Assembly (NCBI GenBank): GCA_947479535.1
Contig: CANJZQ010000016.1
Location: 1 to 48,182, forward strand
Direction: 5' to 3'
DNA length: 48,182 nt
DNA from: Oligoflexales bacterium
Lineage (GTDB): Bacteria > Bdellovibrionota_B > Oligoflexia > Oligoflexales > RGVZ01
Shown: one piece after another, positions 16,354 through 25,710 of the stretch
How positions within the stretch are numbered: the first letter of the stretch is position 1
Layout of the letters: each line of letters begins with the position of its first letter
Position numbers and translations under genes: made by a program
Notes under the pieces: model-generated
The model's database searches: none
The model's input: the letters and a program-made list of their open reading frames with translations, nothing else
What the model was told of the DNA's origin: nothing

Positions 16354-19300
16354 TTAAAAGCGTGCACCAACGTTCAGATGAAATTCACCACGTGCGACCC
16401 AAAATCCGGTTTTTTTTCCTCGGGGATAACACAATGAAGCATTCGCCTCGCAGGCATCCGTCTGTGGTTCGTGAAGGGGCAGCCCGTACGCCAGGTTCAC
16501 GGAACCAATGGCGGTGAGAAAGTTCAGGCTGGTGCCGTAACTGGAGTAATGATCGCTCCATAAACGGTCTGGCCGTCCTTTTAGATCACTGATGCTATAG
16601 CCATTGTTGTCTTCAATGGATCGCAGGGCCGTATCTGCCGGGCATGCAGAGTCGTTTCCGTTAAGCTCGACTGGAGAAGAAAATGCACGGGTAAACCGGT
16701 CTGATTCTTCTTTGCTAAAAAACACGTTCCCGTTATCAAAAAATAACGTGGCGGCAAGGGTTTCACTGAGCCGATAGCGCCCCTCGGTCTTGAGCACGAC
16801 CCGCCGGGAGCCCCCCGATCTGGTGTTCTGATAGGAACAATCCCAATAACCGTCCTGGTTCAAATGCGGACTGCGGACAATTGGCCCAAGTGATCGCTCT
16901 CTGAATCCACGCACTGTGTCAGCGCCGCCAACGTATAGGCGCTCCGAGGGAGGCAAAAGGTCAAGAGACCGGTCTTCTCCCCTCCGCTCTACATCATGAA
17001 ATGTCGTCAGTAGAGCACCAAGCGCAACGACAAAACGCGAACCGAACCCAAAGTATCTGGCGTAGCTAATGTCTGAACGCAGATAGCGCAAATCACCGCC
17101 GAGGTCAAAACGGGCCAGACTGAGTTCTGGAATCAACGTATAGCCGCGGGTTGGCCAGGTCGGATCGTTTCTCTTGTCGATATTGGCGCGAATCCCGATA
17201 AACCCGACTCGCACATCATCCGACAGCAGAGGGGACTTCTGGATCTCACCACTTTCCTGCTTCGTTAATTTTTGTCCGTAGAATAACGATGCATGGGAGG
17301 ACGCCCCCAACCAACGTAATTTTCTGGTGAGCGCAACCTCTCCCGCACGGCTGATCTCCCACGCACTTTCCGTGGATCTGGCCTGGTTGTTCGCAGAAAT
17401 CGTAAAATCAACAGGCATATCAAATATGTAAGGCTCAACGTAGCCAGCCCCGATGTTTCGCCCGACCAGGGTCTTGTTACCGATGGCAATTTGACGGAGC
17501 TCTTGGGTGAAACCTGCTCGAACAGAAACCTGCCGACCGACTCCACCAATGTTTGAATACGTGGCCTCGGTATTAAACCGGTATCCATCACCCAGACTCC
17601 AGCCGGGTCCAAAAGACACGGTGCCCGCCTTGCCTTCACGCACGTCCACCAAAATATCCAATTCCGGGTCCTCGTCAGCCAAGGCATTCCGGTCCATCGG
17701 CAAAATCTGAACCGAACGGAAAAGCCCAAGGGCCACCAACGCCCTTCTCGAATCCGTGATTTTTGCTGGATCGTACCAATCGCCCGTCTCAAACCGCAAC
17801 TCCCGCACCACAACCTTGGACTTCGTGCGGGCTAAACCGGCTACGGATATATTTCCGATCTTGACGCGTTTTCCCTCGAAAACCTCGACCACAACATCCA
17901 CCAGGACTTTTTTCCGTTCCGTCCGAAAGGACATGTCCAACTTGACGTCTGCATAGAGAAATCCAGCTTCAAAATACTTGGTCTTGATCGACTGCTGCAA
18001 CTTGAACAGGGCGGACCGGTCCAACGGATCGTTAACAACCAAAGCGCCATCTTCCTCCGGGAGGCGAAGTAGATCAGCGGGGTCCAGAAATTTCGCGCCT
18101 TGAACCTGAATGGAACCCAAAACCCTCTGAGCCCCTTCATTGATCGCAATGGTCAACTGCGCACTTCCCGTATCCCGGTCGCGGGACGGCGGACGATCAC
18201 GGACCACCACATCCCAAAACCCAGCCATTTGGTACTTCGCCTTGATCGATTCAACCCCGTTCCGGATCAGATCTGGATCGAGAGGCGCAGAAGTATTCTG
18301 CCAAAATCCCTTGATGTTCATCAGCCCAATCAGTTCGCGATAAGAAAACCGTTGGCCGCCCTCGAAATTGATTCCACGGAGGATGTACTGAACCCCCGGA
18401 TCGACATCAAAAACGTAAACAACTTCGTCATCGCTTGGGCGTTCCTGCTTTGGTCCCGTTACAGCCACATCACTGAATCCCTTGGAACGATAGCGTCGAG
18501 TCAATTCCGCTGACATGGCATCCGGACCGACAATGGTGGGATCGATTCCCGAAAGTTCATCCTGGGCGAAAAGATCGTCGATTCTGAGGGTCGTGGACCG
18601 ATCGCGAACCTGGTAACGGATCCGTTTTCCAAGCACACCACCAATATGGACCGTAGCGGTGTTCTTCTGAGGATGACGGGTCAATCCTGCAAGTTCGATC
18701 CGCGCCTGATTGTAACCACGGGCACGCATTGCCTCCAGCAGACGGTCTACCGATTGCCGAATGGCCTCCTGGTCACAAATATCTCCGACTGCGATGCCGG
18801 CTGAAACACCACCCGGCAACTTGAGACCCATGTCGACTTTTTCAATGATGCAGGGCTCACCTTCTGAGACCATGGCACGGTATACAACGTACGAATCCTC
18901 CTGAACGGGCTTGACGGAAACCTTCGCCTCAAAATAGCCCCGACTTTTCAGATACAGGACAAAATCCGATTCGACTTTTCCACGCATTTCAGGAGTATCG
19001 ACTTGGCCTTCCACGTTTTGCGCCATAATCTTCAACTGGGACCTCAGATCGCGCAACGAAGACTCAACCTCTATCTCGCCAACGACTTGCGCGTGACGGC
19101 CAACGATTAAAAAAGAACCACCCGAATCCGATGCTAAAAATTTCGCATCGAGTTCAAGAAAATCTGTTTTCCGTCCAACATCCTCAAGGACCCGCATGAG
19201 TTCCGCAGAAGTTGACACGTCAGGATGTCGATCACGCAGGTTCCTGAGCGTCGCGTCCGACAACAACCCAGGCGCAATTTCCCACGGCGCAGCAAAAGCC

Positions 19301-19365
19301 ACGCTTGCACCACCAATGAGTGCGAGGCTCAAAATCGTCCCGAATATTTTTTGGAAACGAATCAC
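16354..19365 (-). CDS. tamA: Omp85-family outer-membrane assembly protein, TamA-like
   Basis: Outer-membrane barrel with periplasmic POTRA domains; with TamB it forms the translocation and assembly module. Signal peptide: IFGTILSLALIGGASVAFAAP. Six helix-to-strand signatures (SRGYFEAKV, ARGYNQARI, SKGFSDVAV, MAGFWDVVV, EAGFLYADV, LGLFRSVQI) indicate up to six POTRA-like units before a barrel of about 400 residues. The barrel has the L6 motif VRGF at about residue 817 and ends GEFHLNVGARF with a terminal Phe. At 1003 residues it is far longer than E. coli TamA (577, three POTRA), and BamA (about 810) is the alternative; the adjacent tamB favours TamA. GTG 19365 is the start, with AGGAAG about 11 bases upstream. 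The tamB stop lies 33 bases upstream. Confidence 0.85.
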   Translation of the reverse strand: MIRFQKIFGTILSLALIGGASVAFAAPWEIAPGLLSDATLRNLRDRHPDVSTSAELMRVLEDVGRKTDFLELDAKFLASDSGGSFLIVGRHAQVVGEIEVESSLRDLRSQLKIMAQNVEGQVDTPEMRGKVESDFVLYLKSRGYFEAKVSVKPVQEDSYVVYRAMVSEGEPCIIEKVDMGLKLPGGVSAGIAVGDICDQEAIRQSVDRLLEAMRARGYNQARIELAGLTRHPQKNTATVHIGGVLGKRIRYQVRDRSTTLRIDDLFAQDELSGIDPTIVGPDAMSAELTRRYRSKGFSDVAVTGPKQERPSDDEVVYVFDVDPGVQYILRGINFEGGQRFSYRELIGLMNIKGFWQNTSAPLDPDLIRNGVESIKAKYQMAGFWDVVVRDRPPSRDRDTGSAQLTIAINEGAQRVLGSIQVQGAKFLDPADLLRLPEEDGALVVNDPLDRSALFKLQQSIKTKYFEAGFLYADVKLDMSFRTERKKVLVDVVVEVFEGKRVKIGNISVAGLARTKSKVVVRELRFETGDWYDPAKITDSRRALVALGLFRSVQILPMDRNALADEDPELDILVDVREGKAGTVSFGPGWSLGDGYRFNTEATYSNIGGVGRQVSVRAGFTQELRQIAIGNKTLVGRNIGAGYVEPYIFDMPVDFTISANNQARSTESAWEISRAGEVALTRKLRWLGASSHASLFYGQKLTKQESGEIQKSPLLSDDVRVGFIGIRANIDKRNDPTWPTRGYTLIPELSLARFDLGGDLRYLRSDISYARYFGFGSRFVVALGALLTTFHDVERRGEDRSLDLLPPSERLYVGGADTVRGFRERSLGPIVRSPHLNQDGYWDCSYQNTRSGGSRRVVLKTEGRYRLSETLAATLFFDNGNVFFSKEESDRFTRAFSSPVELNGNDSACPADTALRSIEDNNGYSISDLKGRPDRLWSDHYSSYGTSLNFLTAIGSVNLAYGLPLHEPQTDACEANASLCYPRGKKTGFWVARGEFHLNVGARF

Positions 19366-19398
19366 AATTCAATCACTTCCTTTTGATGGTTCTCATAC

Positions 19399-22300
19399 TC
19401 ACGGAAATGCAAATCTAAATTTCAAGTCGGCGCCAGTATCGGCAGGAATCGAACTCTTTGTCTCAGTCGCCGAAGAACTCTGGCTTTGGCGTTCGACACC
19501 CAAGCCAAAAGAAATATTGTCTGACAACGAGATTTCACTCGACAACTTCATTGATTGTTCCTGATCAACCCTCAGCACAACATCCAGATCATCACCCAGA
19601 TTCAGCGGCAAATTGACTCTTAGCATTGGTTTGCCATCAGGAGCCGCATACGTGTCGAAATAAACCTGTTTCACAATCTTTTGGCCCGACAAATCAAAAA
19701 GTTTCTCGACAGGTTCGTCCAATTGCCCCCAAATAAAACCCAGAGCCTCTGTCGCTGCGACATTTTGGGTTTCACCAAGGGCTTGCTGTTCCTCTGGCAA
19801 AGAACCGCGCCCAAGAAGAACAAGAATATCCACCTTGCTGATGGCATTCCCATTTTGGCGGGTAGGCGGGTCAATCGAGAAATCAACTCTAGGATTGGAC
19901 GCGCGACCAGACATGTTGATGTAAACCCGATAGTTTTGGACTTCACTGACGGCCGTAATCTCGAGGGTCGGGTCAACGCGAAGCGGATCGTCGAATGAAA
20001 TGATGCCACGACTTATCGAGAAATCACGCTTGTAGACGAACTTCCCGCGGACAACATCAATCTGCCCCAAAATTGATGGCTGTTGATCCGATCCGCCAAT
20101 CTGCAGGTTGGTGCTTAGTAATGCCTGAATCAGCCGGTTGTTCACGTTTACAGTCTGATCCGCACGGATTGTTAAATCAAATTGAAGCACAGGGTCGCTG
20201 ACTGCGGAAGGGATTGAAATCGCCTGTTTTCGGATTGAATTGAGAATTTCTGCGCCGAGGTCAACCTCACGCGTCGAACGCGCACGGGTCACCTGAAGGT
20301 CCCCAGAAAGGCGATAGGGGCGCCCTTTTCCAGTCAACGAAAGGTTCCCGCTGACATTTGATTCAAAGCTCTTCAAGAAAGCGACCGGATAGACGACGGC
20401 AGCGTCCTCAAGACGCAAGTCCAGACTAGACTCGCTTTGTTCATCCGACGATCCAAAAACAAAAGTTCCAGCACCATCGAGACGGCCGCTTCCCTTGGCA
20501 GCTGTGAAAGATTCGAGCTGAAGTTGACCGTTCACTACGACAGCCTTCAGGCGGATGTTTCTTAACGGTGGCCGAAAATCGGCGAGACCGACTGAGACTG
20601 GCTCCCATGACCCAGCTGTAAACGGATTCGCGCGCACATCGTTGACCTCAAATCCGTAGGAGGGATCGTCAACCTTGCCGGTGACTTGACCTTTGAATGC
20701 GAGCTTTCCAGTGGCGCTTTCAATCTGCGGAATCATGTCACGCAGCAAGGAAAGGTCAACAGTACCATCCATTCCAATGTTCAAACGATGAGGTAAAATA
20801 TTTCCATCACGTACGCTCGCCCGAAGTCGTGCCTGCCGTGACGACAGGATCAAGTCCCGGGAACCCTGCGCCGAGAGGGCACCACCCGAAAAAATGGCTT
20901 CAAATGGGGCTTCTGATTTGAAATCTACCACACGCTGTTCACCGGTAACCTCACGCAGCATCCTGCCACTGATATTCGATATGGTGAGTTTCCCGTTAGA
21001 TCGCCAAAAGTCGCCCAGTTGGCCCTTCATGTTCCACGAACCATTGAGGTAAAAATAATTCCGGGGATCCGTCGCAAACCATGGTGTCGCCAGAAAACGC
21101 AAATCCATGCGGTTGGCAGTGAAAAACCACTCAAAAGGAGTGCCAGCCTTGCTCATGTCCAGGGTCATTCGCCCCTCCAAGGCATTTCCGCCCTGATTGA
21201 GGATAAGTTGGAACCGCTGCCCGACCACGACACCCTTGACTTGCAACGGTGCCGTCACGCTCCCAAGAAGTTTGGGGCGCATGACACCGATATCGAATGC
21301 ACCCTCAAGATTTTCCAGGCGTCCACCAAACTTGAACTCCCCGGTCAAGAAACCGCTGATTCCAAGCGACGCGAATTTTTTTTCAAGAAACGGAAATTGA
21401 GAAAGATGATCTGTGTCTGATTTCAAATTTGAAATCGAATATAATTTCGCGTCAAGTTCAAGGCCATCCCGCCCCGAAATCCCTGGTCCAGTCGATCTGA
21501 TTTTATCTCGATTTTTTTCACGAACATGACGAACCCTGCCATCGATGGCAAGGTCGCCCTTTAAAAGGTTCACCTCAGAGAGGCGCCAGCCCTCAACATT
21601 CGAATTGATTTTGGCGGTGGCATGGTCGGCCATCCGTTGACCGTCATAATTGACATCAAAAATTCCAACCGTGGCATCAATATCCCACCACAGAGGTGCC
21701 TCCAGCTTTCCGTTGATACTTCCCCGTGCCGTCTCGATTCCAAATGAGACAGGAGTGTCCACCTTTGCAGTCAGCAAAAAACCATTCACAAGTTCAGCAG
21801 GCACATTGGCCGCCTGGATTCTGGACTTGATCATCATGTCATGTTCAAGATCAAGCGTACCCTCGTCGGCAATTACTTCCGCGCCCTCCTCTGGAACCAG
21901 CCGGAGATTTTCCCAACCCACCAATTTGCCATCAACAGACCAGTTGGTGGACGCACGGCCAAGGTTCATTTTCCCAACTTTCAGGTCAGCAAACTTTGCA
22001 TCACCCGAAACCACGACATGGTCATATGGGCCATGGATCCTTGCTGAAAAAGCGCCATTTCCACGAATTGGGATCTGCGCAAAATATTCGGCAATACGAG
22101 CATCAGCTTTTTTTGCAGCAACAAGAAGGTTGATTCCTGACTTGTCATCAAAGGTAACAGGGCCAGACAGGTCCAATGATGTGGCAGAGCCCGAACTGTG
22201 ACACTGACCCCCGGTGCCATCAAAAACGATCCTGTTCGAATCAATGTCCAGCTGTAATTTTAGATCGCAATTTGGACTCGCAGGAAACGCCGACTTGTTT

Positions 22301-23637
22301 TCGGGCATTCCAGGTACCGTTATCGTCTTTATCGCAACCGAAGCCGACGCCTTCATCTTGAACGGCGTAGAGGTTCCGGAGAGGTCGAGGTCCGGCGCCG
22401 TCATGTCCATGTCAAACGCATCAAAACTAACGTTGAAGACATCAAGGAGTTTCCCAAGAGGCAGTGAATCAGGCTTTACCTGGAATGAATACTCCCCAGG
22501 CCCGTCAAGGCGGAGCATACCCTTGCCAGTGCCGTAGAGTTTTGATCCGATGATAAGTTGGACGTCCTCAAACTTGATCCTGTCGGAACCAATGTCCAGC
22601 CGGCTCTTGAAGTTATGTAGTTTGAAACCGCCAAAAACTGCCCCTGACGATTCGGCATCCGCGACGACAGAGAATTCTGGACTTTCGGAAACTTCCCCCA
22701 GTGGAACCGCAAATTTTGCGTTTATAGTTGCTTTGCCCGGCCCGAGGGTTTCTGGGATGTCCAAAATGGATCCAACGAGAGCTATATCTCCCGCTAATTT
22801 CATGGTGGCATCTCCAGAAACCTTGCGAAGGTTCGCCTGGGGTATCAGCTGGTCAAAGTTGATCCTTACCGAGCCATCACCACTCAACCCGGAACTTTTC
22901 AACTGGGATATTTTTACATCGACCGTGTTGGTATTGTATGTGGCCTCAGCCGCCATCGTGGCACCTGAAAGGTAATTCGTTCCGCCGGACCGCAAAACAA
23001 CATCGGCCGCCGAAATACTCAAGTCCGCGCTATCCCATCCCTGCAAGGTAAGCGCGAGATCGATGCTCTCGCCCCGAAAAAGAAAGGATTCCGGAAGCAA
23101 GGGCACTGGCCGGAGTTTCCCAGGCTGAAACAGCATCACGTTGGCGTTGCGTAAAATTATTTTCCGTACCGGCACTTGAAATTCTGGTGGCCATACGTAT
23201 CTTTTTGCCACTGCATGCCCGGAATTTTGCACTTTAACGAGACCGCCAAGACTTTCAAGGTCGTCGACTTCAAGGCGAGTGTTATTGGCTTCAAAAGAAG
23301 CCAATTGTGGTTGGCCGATTAAAATAGACCAAATCGACAAGGTTGCGCGGATGTGCGCTGCTGCAAGTATCTTCCTGTTCACGGCCGTCGGGTCATCCCG
23401 CCCAACATCGGTCCGGGCGACCTCAAGGCCGTAGAGATCGAAAGCGGGCGGAAATAACTGAACCCGCATCACACGATAATCAACAGACAGATTGGTTGAC
23501 TCGCGCAAAATCCTGTCGACTGTGTTCCGAATCAGGCGGTGGCTGTAAGGATTATCAATCACCAGGTTAAGCAGATACATCGCCGTCAAAAGCATGACTG
23601 CGAAGATGAGGAATTTCTGCTGGCGCCTGCTGACCAT
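19399..23637 (-). CDS. tamB: Translocation and assembly module protein TamB (AsmA-like, DUF490)
   Basis: Periplasm-spanning, beta-rich protein anchored by one N-terminal helix (residues about 9-28, KFLIFAVMLLTAMYLLNLVI). TamB partners TamA in assembling outer-membrane proteins, and AsmA-like proteins have also been implicated in phospholipid transport between membranes. The body is a long run of short amphipathic strands without cysteine-rich or globular segments, and the last 300 residues are the conserved TamB domain (VNNRLIQALLSTNLQIGG, DFSISRGIISFDDPL, DILVLLGRG, ending in strands with a terminal FAFP). Length about 1412 is normal for TamB (1259 in E. coli). ATG 23637 is preceded by GTG 23640; neither has a strong ribosome binding site. 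It lies 21 bases after the AAA-like gene and is followed by tamA. Confidence 0.9.
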   Translation of the reverse strand: MVSRRQQKFLIFAVMLLTAMYLLNLVIDNPYSHRLIRNTVDRILRESTNLSVDYRVMRVQLFPPAFDLYGLEVARTDVGRDDPTAVNRKILAAAHIRATLSIWSILIGQPQLASFEANNTRLEVDDLESLGGLVKVQNSGHAVAKRYVWPPEFQVPVRKIILRNANVMLFQPGKLRPVPLLPESFLFRGESIDLALTLQGWDSADLSISAADVVLRSGGTNYLSGATMAAEATYNTNTVDVKISQLKSSGLSGDGSVRINFDQLIPQANLRKVSGDATMKLAGDIALVGSILDIPETLGPGKATINAKFAVPLGEVSESPEFSVVADAESSGAVFGGFKLHNFKSRLDIGSDRIKFEDVQLIIGSKLYGTGKGMLRLDGPGEYSFQVKPDSLPLGKLLDVFNVSFDAFDMDMTAPDLDLSGTSTPFKMKASASVAIKTITVPGMPENKSAFPASPNCDLKLQLDIDSNRIVFDGTGGQCHSSGSATSLDLSGPVTFDDKSGINLLVAAKKADARIAEYFAQIPIRGNGAFSARIHGPYDHVVVSGDAKFADLKVGKMNLGRASTNWSVDGKLVGWENLRLVPEEGAEVIADEGTLDLEHDMMIKSRIQAANVPAELVNGFLLTAKVDTPVSFGIETARGSINGKLEAPLWWDIDATVGIFDVNYDGQRMADHATAKINSNVEGWRLSEVNLLKGDLAIDGRVRHVREKNRDKIRSTGPGISGRDGLELDAKLYSISNLKSDTDHLSQFPFLEKKFASLGISGFLTGEFKFGGRLENLEGAFDIGVMRPKLLGSVTAPLQVKGVVVGQRFQLILNQGGNALEGRMTLDMSKAGTPFEWFFTANRMDLRFLATPWFATDPRNYFYLNGSWNMKGQLGDFWRSNGKLTISNISGRMLREVTGEQRVVDFKSEAPFEAIFSGGALSAQGSRDLILSSRQARLRASVRDGNILPHRLNIGMDGTVDLSLLRDMIPQIESATGKLAFKGQVTGKVDDPSYGFEVNDVRANPFTAGSWEPVSVGLADFRPPLRNIRLKAVVVNGQLQLESFTAAKGSGRLDGAGTFVFGSSDEQSESSLDLRLEDAAVVYPVAFLKSFESNVSGNLSLTGKGRPYRLSGDLQVTRARSTREVDLGAEILNSIRKQAISIPSAVSDPVLQFDLTIRADQTVNVNNRLIQALLSTNLQIGGSDQQPSILGQIDVVRGKFVYKRDFSISRGIISFDDPLRVDPTLEITAVSEVQNYRVYINMSGRASNPRVDFSIDPPTRQNGNAISKVDILVLLGRGSLPEEQQALGETQNVAATEALGFIWGQLDEPVEKLFDLSGQKIVKQVYFDTYAAPDGKPMLRVNLPLNLGDDLDVVLRVDQEQSMKLSSEISLSDNISFGLGVERQSQSSSATETKSSIPADTGADLKFRFAFP

Positions 23638-23658
23638 CACTGCTGCTATTGATCCTGT

Positions 23659-24642
23659 TCAAATTGGTTTTAAAAGATCCATCAGCCCCGGCATTCCCTT
23701 GGGTGCTGTAGATGTTGCGATGGATGCGACCTTCGTGCCGTCATGTCCTATGGCCGCTGCGATGTGTTGCACGTCAACCTGGTGTGAGCCAGACATGAAT
23801 GCCTCGATCATTGCCTTCTCAGCCAGCCGCCCGAGTCTGGTCAAATTTTGTCCCGAGGCTGAGATCGCACGCTGAATGGCAGCCGGGGAAAATAAGGATC
23901 GGGCCAAGGTTCGGTCACATCCAGCCAGGGTCAACCGGTTTTCGAGCCACACGCTTTGGTCTGTGGCGGACGGTGGTGGCAATGGCAATTGCATCGCCCG
24001 GGCCTCAAGGGATTTTGGCCATGAGGAAACAATCTTTTGCAGACCGTCTTCATGACCGAACAAGAAAAACTGGACAACACCATCGATCAATTCACCCTGC
24101 CTGATGACAGCGAGGATATATGCTGCCCAAGGTTCTCCGGAAAGCAGGCCAGCATTGTCAAAAATAATTGCCAAACGTTTCTGCTGGTTCCTCAGGGCAT
24201 CGAACACCGGAGCCAGCGCGATCAATTGTCCACGCATCGGGCCCGCCAGTGCAGCACCGTCTACCTCGCCTGTCTTCGGGACGCCCAATCTCGATGCCCC
24301 AAACGAGGCAATGCGAGACGTGAGCGCTGATGGATCCGCTCCTGCTGCTCCGGGTGCAAGAAGCAATGCATGGTGTGTGGATTCTGGAAGGCTGTCGTAT
24401 AAACATCTTGCCATGAGCGTTGACCCGACGCCGTCGCGCCCACCGACGATTACCACCGGTGCGCCTTCTTGAGCTGCAATGAGCATCCGCGTCGCGGTGG
24501 ATCGCTGATTGTCCAAAAGCATGCGGGCAGGCACATCAACGCGACCAAAAAATGGCGAGTGCCGCAAACCCCAAAATGCAGCAAAACCCGCGGGCGAAAG
24601 ATCAGAACCCTGGTTATCTGGCGACGAGACATTATGATCCAT
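23659..24642 (-). CDS. ExeA/GspA-like AAA protein with degenerate nucleotide-binding motifs
   Basis: 327 residues with the layout of the ExeA/MSHA-type AAA family: FWGLRHSPF near the N-terminus (the family's F-x-L-x-x-x-P-F), a P-loop region, a strand-aspartate region and a C-terminal lid helix bundle. The P-loop reads GGRDGVGST (residues 67-75), so the invariant lysine is replaced by Ser74. The Walker B strand LAIIFDNA has Asp162 but Asn163 in place of Glu. ATP hydrolysis is therefore doubtful; a structural or regulatory role is more likely. No signal peptide or membrane helix is visible. Its ATG overlaps the TAA of the TPR gene by one base, so it is translated with it, and tamB starts 21 bases downstream. 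Confidence 0.78.
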   Translation of the reverse strand: MDHNVSSPDNQGSDLSPAGFAAFWGLRHSPFFGRVDVPARMLLDNQRSTATRMLIAAQEGAPVVIVGGRDGVGSTLMARCLYDSLPESTHHALLLAPGAAGADPSALTSRIASFGASRLGVPKTGEVDGAALAGPMRGQLIALAPVFDALRNQQKRLAIIFDNAGLLSGEPWAAYILAVIRQGELIDGVVQFFLFGHEDGLQKIVSSWPKSLEARAMQLPLPPPSATDQSVWLENRLTLAGCDRTLARSLFSPAAIQRAISASGQNLTRLGRLAEKAMIEAFMSGSHQVDVQHIAAAIGHDGTKVASIATSTAPKGMPGLMDLLKPI

Positions 24643-25604
24643 TATTTCGCCTCCATCCAGGCTGCCTTCAAAGCATTAAAACGGCCAACCTGTTTCACGA
24701 GAAGTTTATCCGCCTGATCAAGGCGTCCAACGGAGCAGTATAATTTTGCCAGCGAAAAACTAGTCTGCTCCGCCATGTAATTGAGGCGCATCAATTGAGT
24801 AAGAACAACGATGGCGTCTTCCATCTCACCAAGCAACAAGTGCAGCTGAGCCAGAAACACCTGAGGCAAAGAAAATCTTGCAGCAGCAGATGACGCACTC
24901 TGCATCAACCGCCGGGCCAGAACCGTCATGGAAAGCTCCATGTAAAGGTTCGCCAAAATCAAGAACGCCATGATGTTTCCAGAATGGGATTTCGCATGTT
25001 TTAGAAGCTCACCCTCGGCCGCCCTGAAGGCGTCGATCTTCAATGCCCCCGGGACGTCGGCGGCGGACACGCTTAACCTCGCGAGGGCGCAGGCGCACGC
25101 CGCTCGATGGACGAATAAAGCGTCCTTGGCAAGGAGCCTGATGTTTGCGATGGCACGATCTTGTTCGGCTGGGACGCCACTTGCTAAAGCCATCGCGCAG
25201 GCATGCGCCGCGGCACTGGAGGGGGACTGAATTCGTTTGATCAAGCTGCTGAAAGCCTGAATCATCATCATCCGCGTGATCGGCTTCGTCGTCGTAACGA
25301 AGCCAAACTGGCTTGCAAAAGCGGTTTCGTCATCGATTCGATCCTTGTCCACCAAGACCATGGTGGGAGCCAAGTACAGCGCAGGATTTCTGAGTTCCTG
25401 GAAAACATGCAAGGCGGCGGGACAATGCTGTGTGTCTTCAATTATAATTCCAGCGTACTTGCCGGACGTAAAGCCACGCAACGCTTCACCAAGAGTCACC
25501 AGTCCGGTGGCAACCCGCCACTCTGGCGACATAACGATCTGCGCGACGTGGCGCTCATGATTGTCGCCGACAGCCACGTAGGCAATTTCCCGGACATCCG
25601 CCAT
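24642..25604 (-). CDS. Response-regulator-like domain fused to TPR-type repeats
   Basis: 320 residues from ATG 25604 (AGG ten bases upstream; an in-frame GTG lies at 25610). Residues about 1-125 have the length and strand pattern of a CheY-like receiver: a first hydrophobic strand (AYVAVGDNH), the phosphoacceptor-position strand AGIIIEDTQ, and TTTKPI, which supplies the conserved Lys-Pro at K107. At the acceptor position E56-D57 is followed by QHCP instead of the usual x-x-M-P, so phosphorylation is uncertain. The C-terminal 180 residues are alanine-rich paired helices of TPR type (AFLILANLYMELSMTVLARR, SLAKLYCSVGRLDQADKLL). No DNA-binding or enzymatic output domain is present, so it probably works through protein contacts. 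First gene of the minus-strand run, divergent from maf. Confidence 0.75.
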   Translation of the reverse strand: MADVREIAYVAVGDNHERHVAQIVMSPEWRVATGLVTLGEALRGFTSGKYAGIIIEDTQHCPAALHVFQELRNPALYLAPTMVLVDKDRIDDETAFASQFGFVTTTKPITRMMMIQAFSSLIKRIQSPSSAAAHACAMALASGVPAEQDRAIANIRLLAKDALFVHRAACACALARLSVSAADVPGALKIDAFRAAEGELLKHAKSHSGNIMAFLILANLYMELSMTVLARRLMQSASSAAARFSLPQVFLAQLHLLLGEMEDAIVVLTQLMRLNYMAEQTSFSLAKLYCSVGRLDQADKLLVKQVGRFNALKAAWMEAK

Positions 25605-25710
25605 AGTCACAAACCTGCCCCAGACTTGGACCTGCAGCCAAAGTCAGAAATAGTGGAATTTATTAAAATTTTAGCATAATTAGCCCCCCAACCGGGAGGT
25701 GCAGCGGGCC

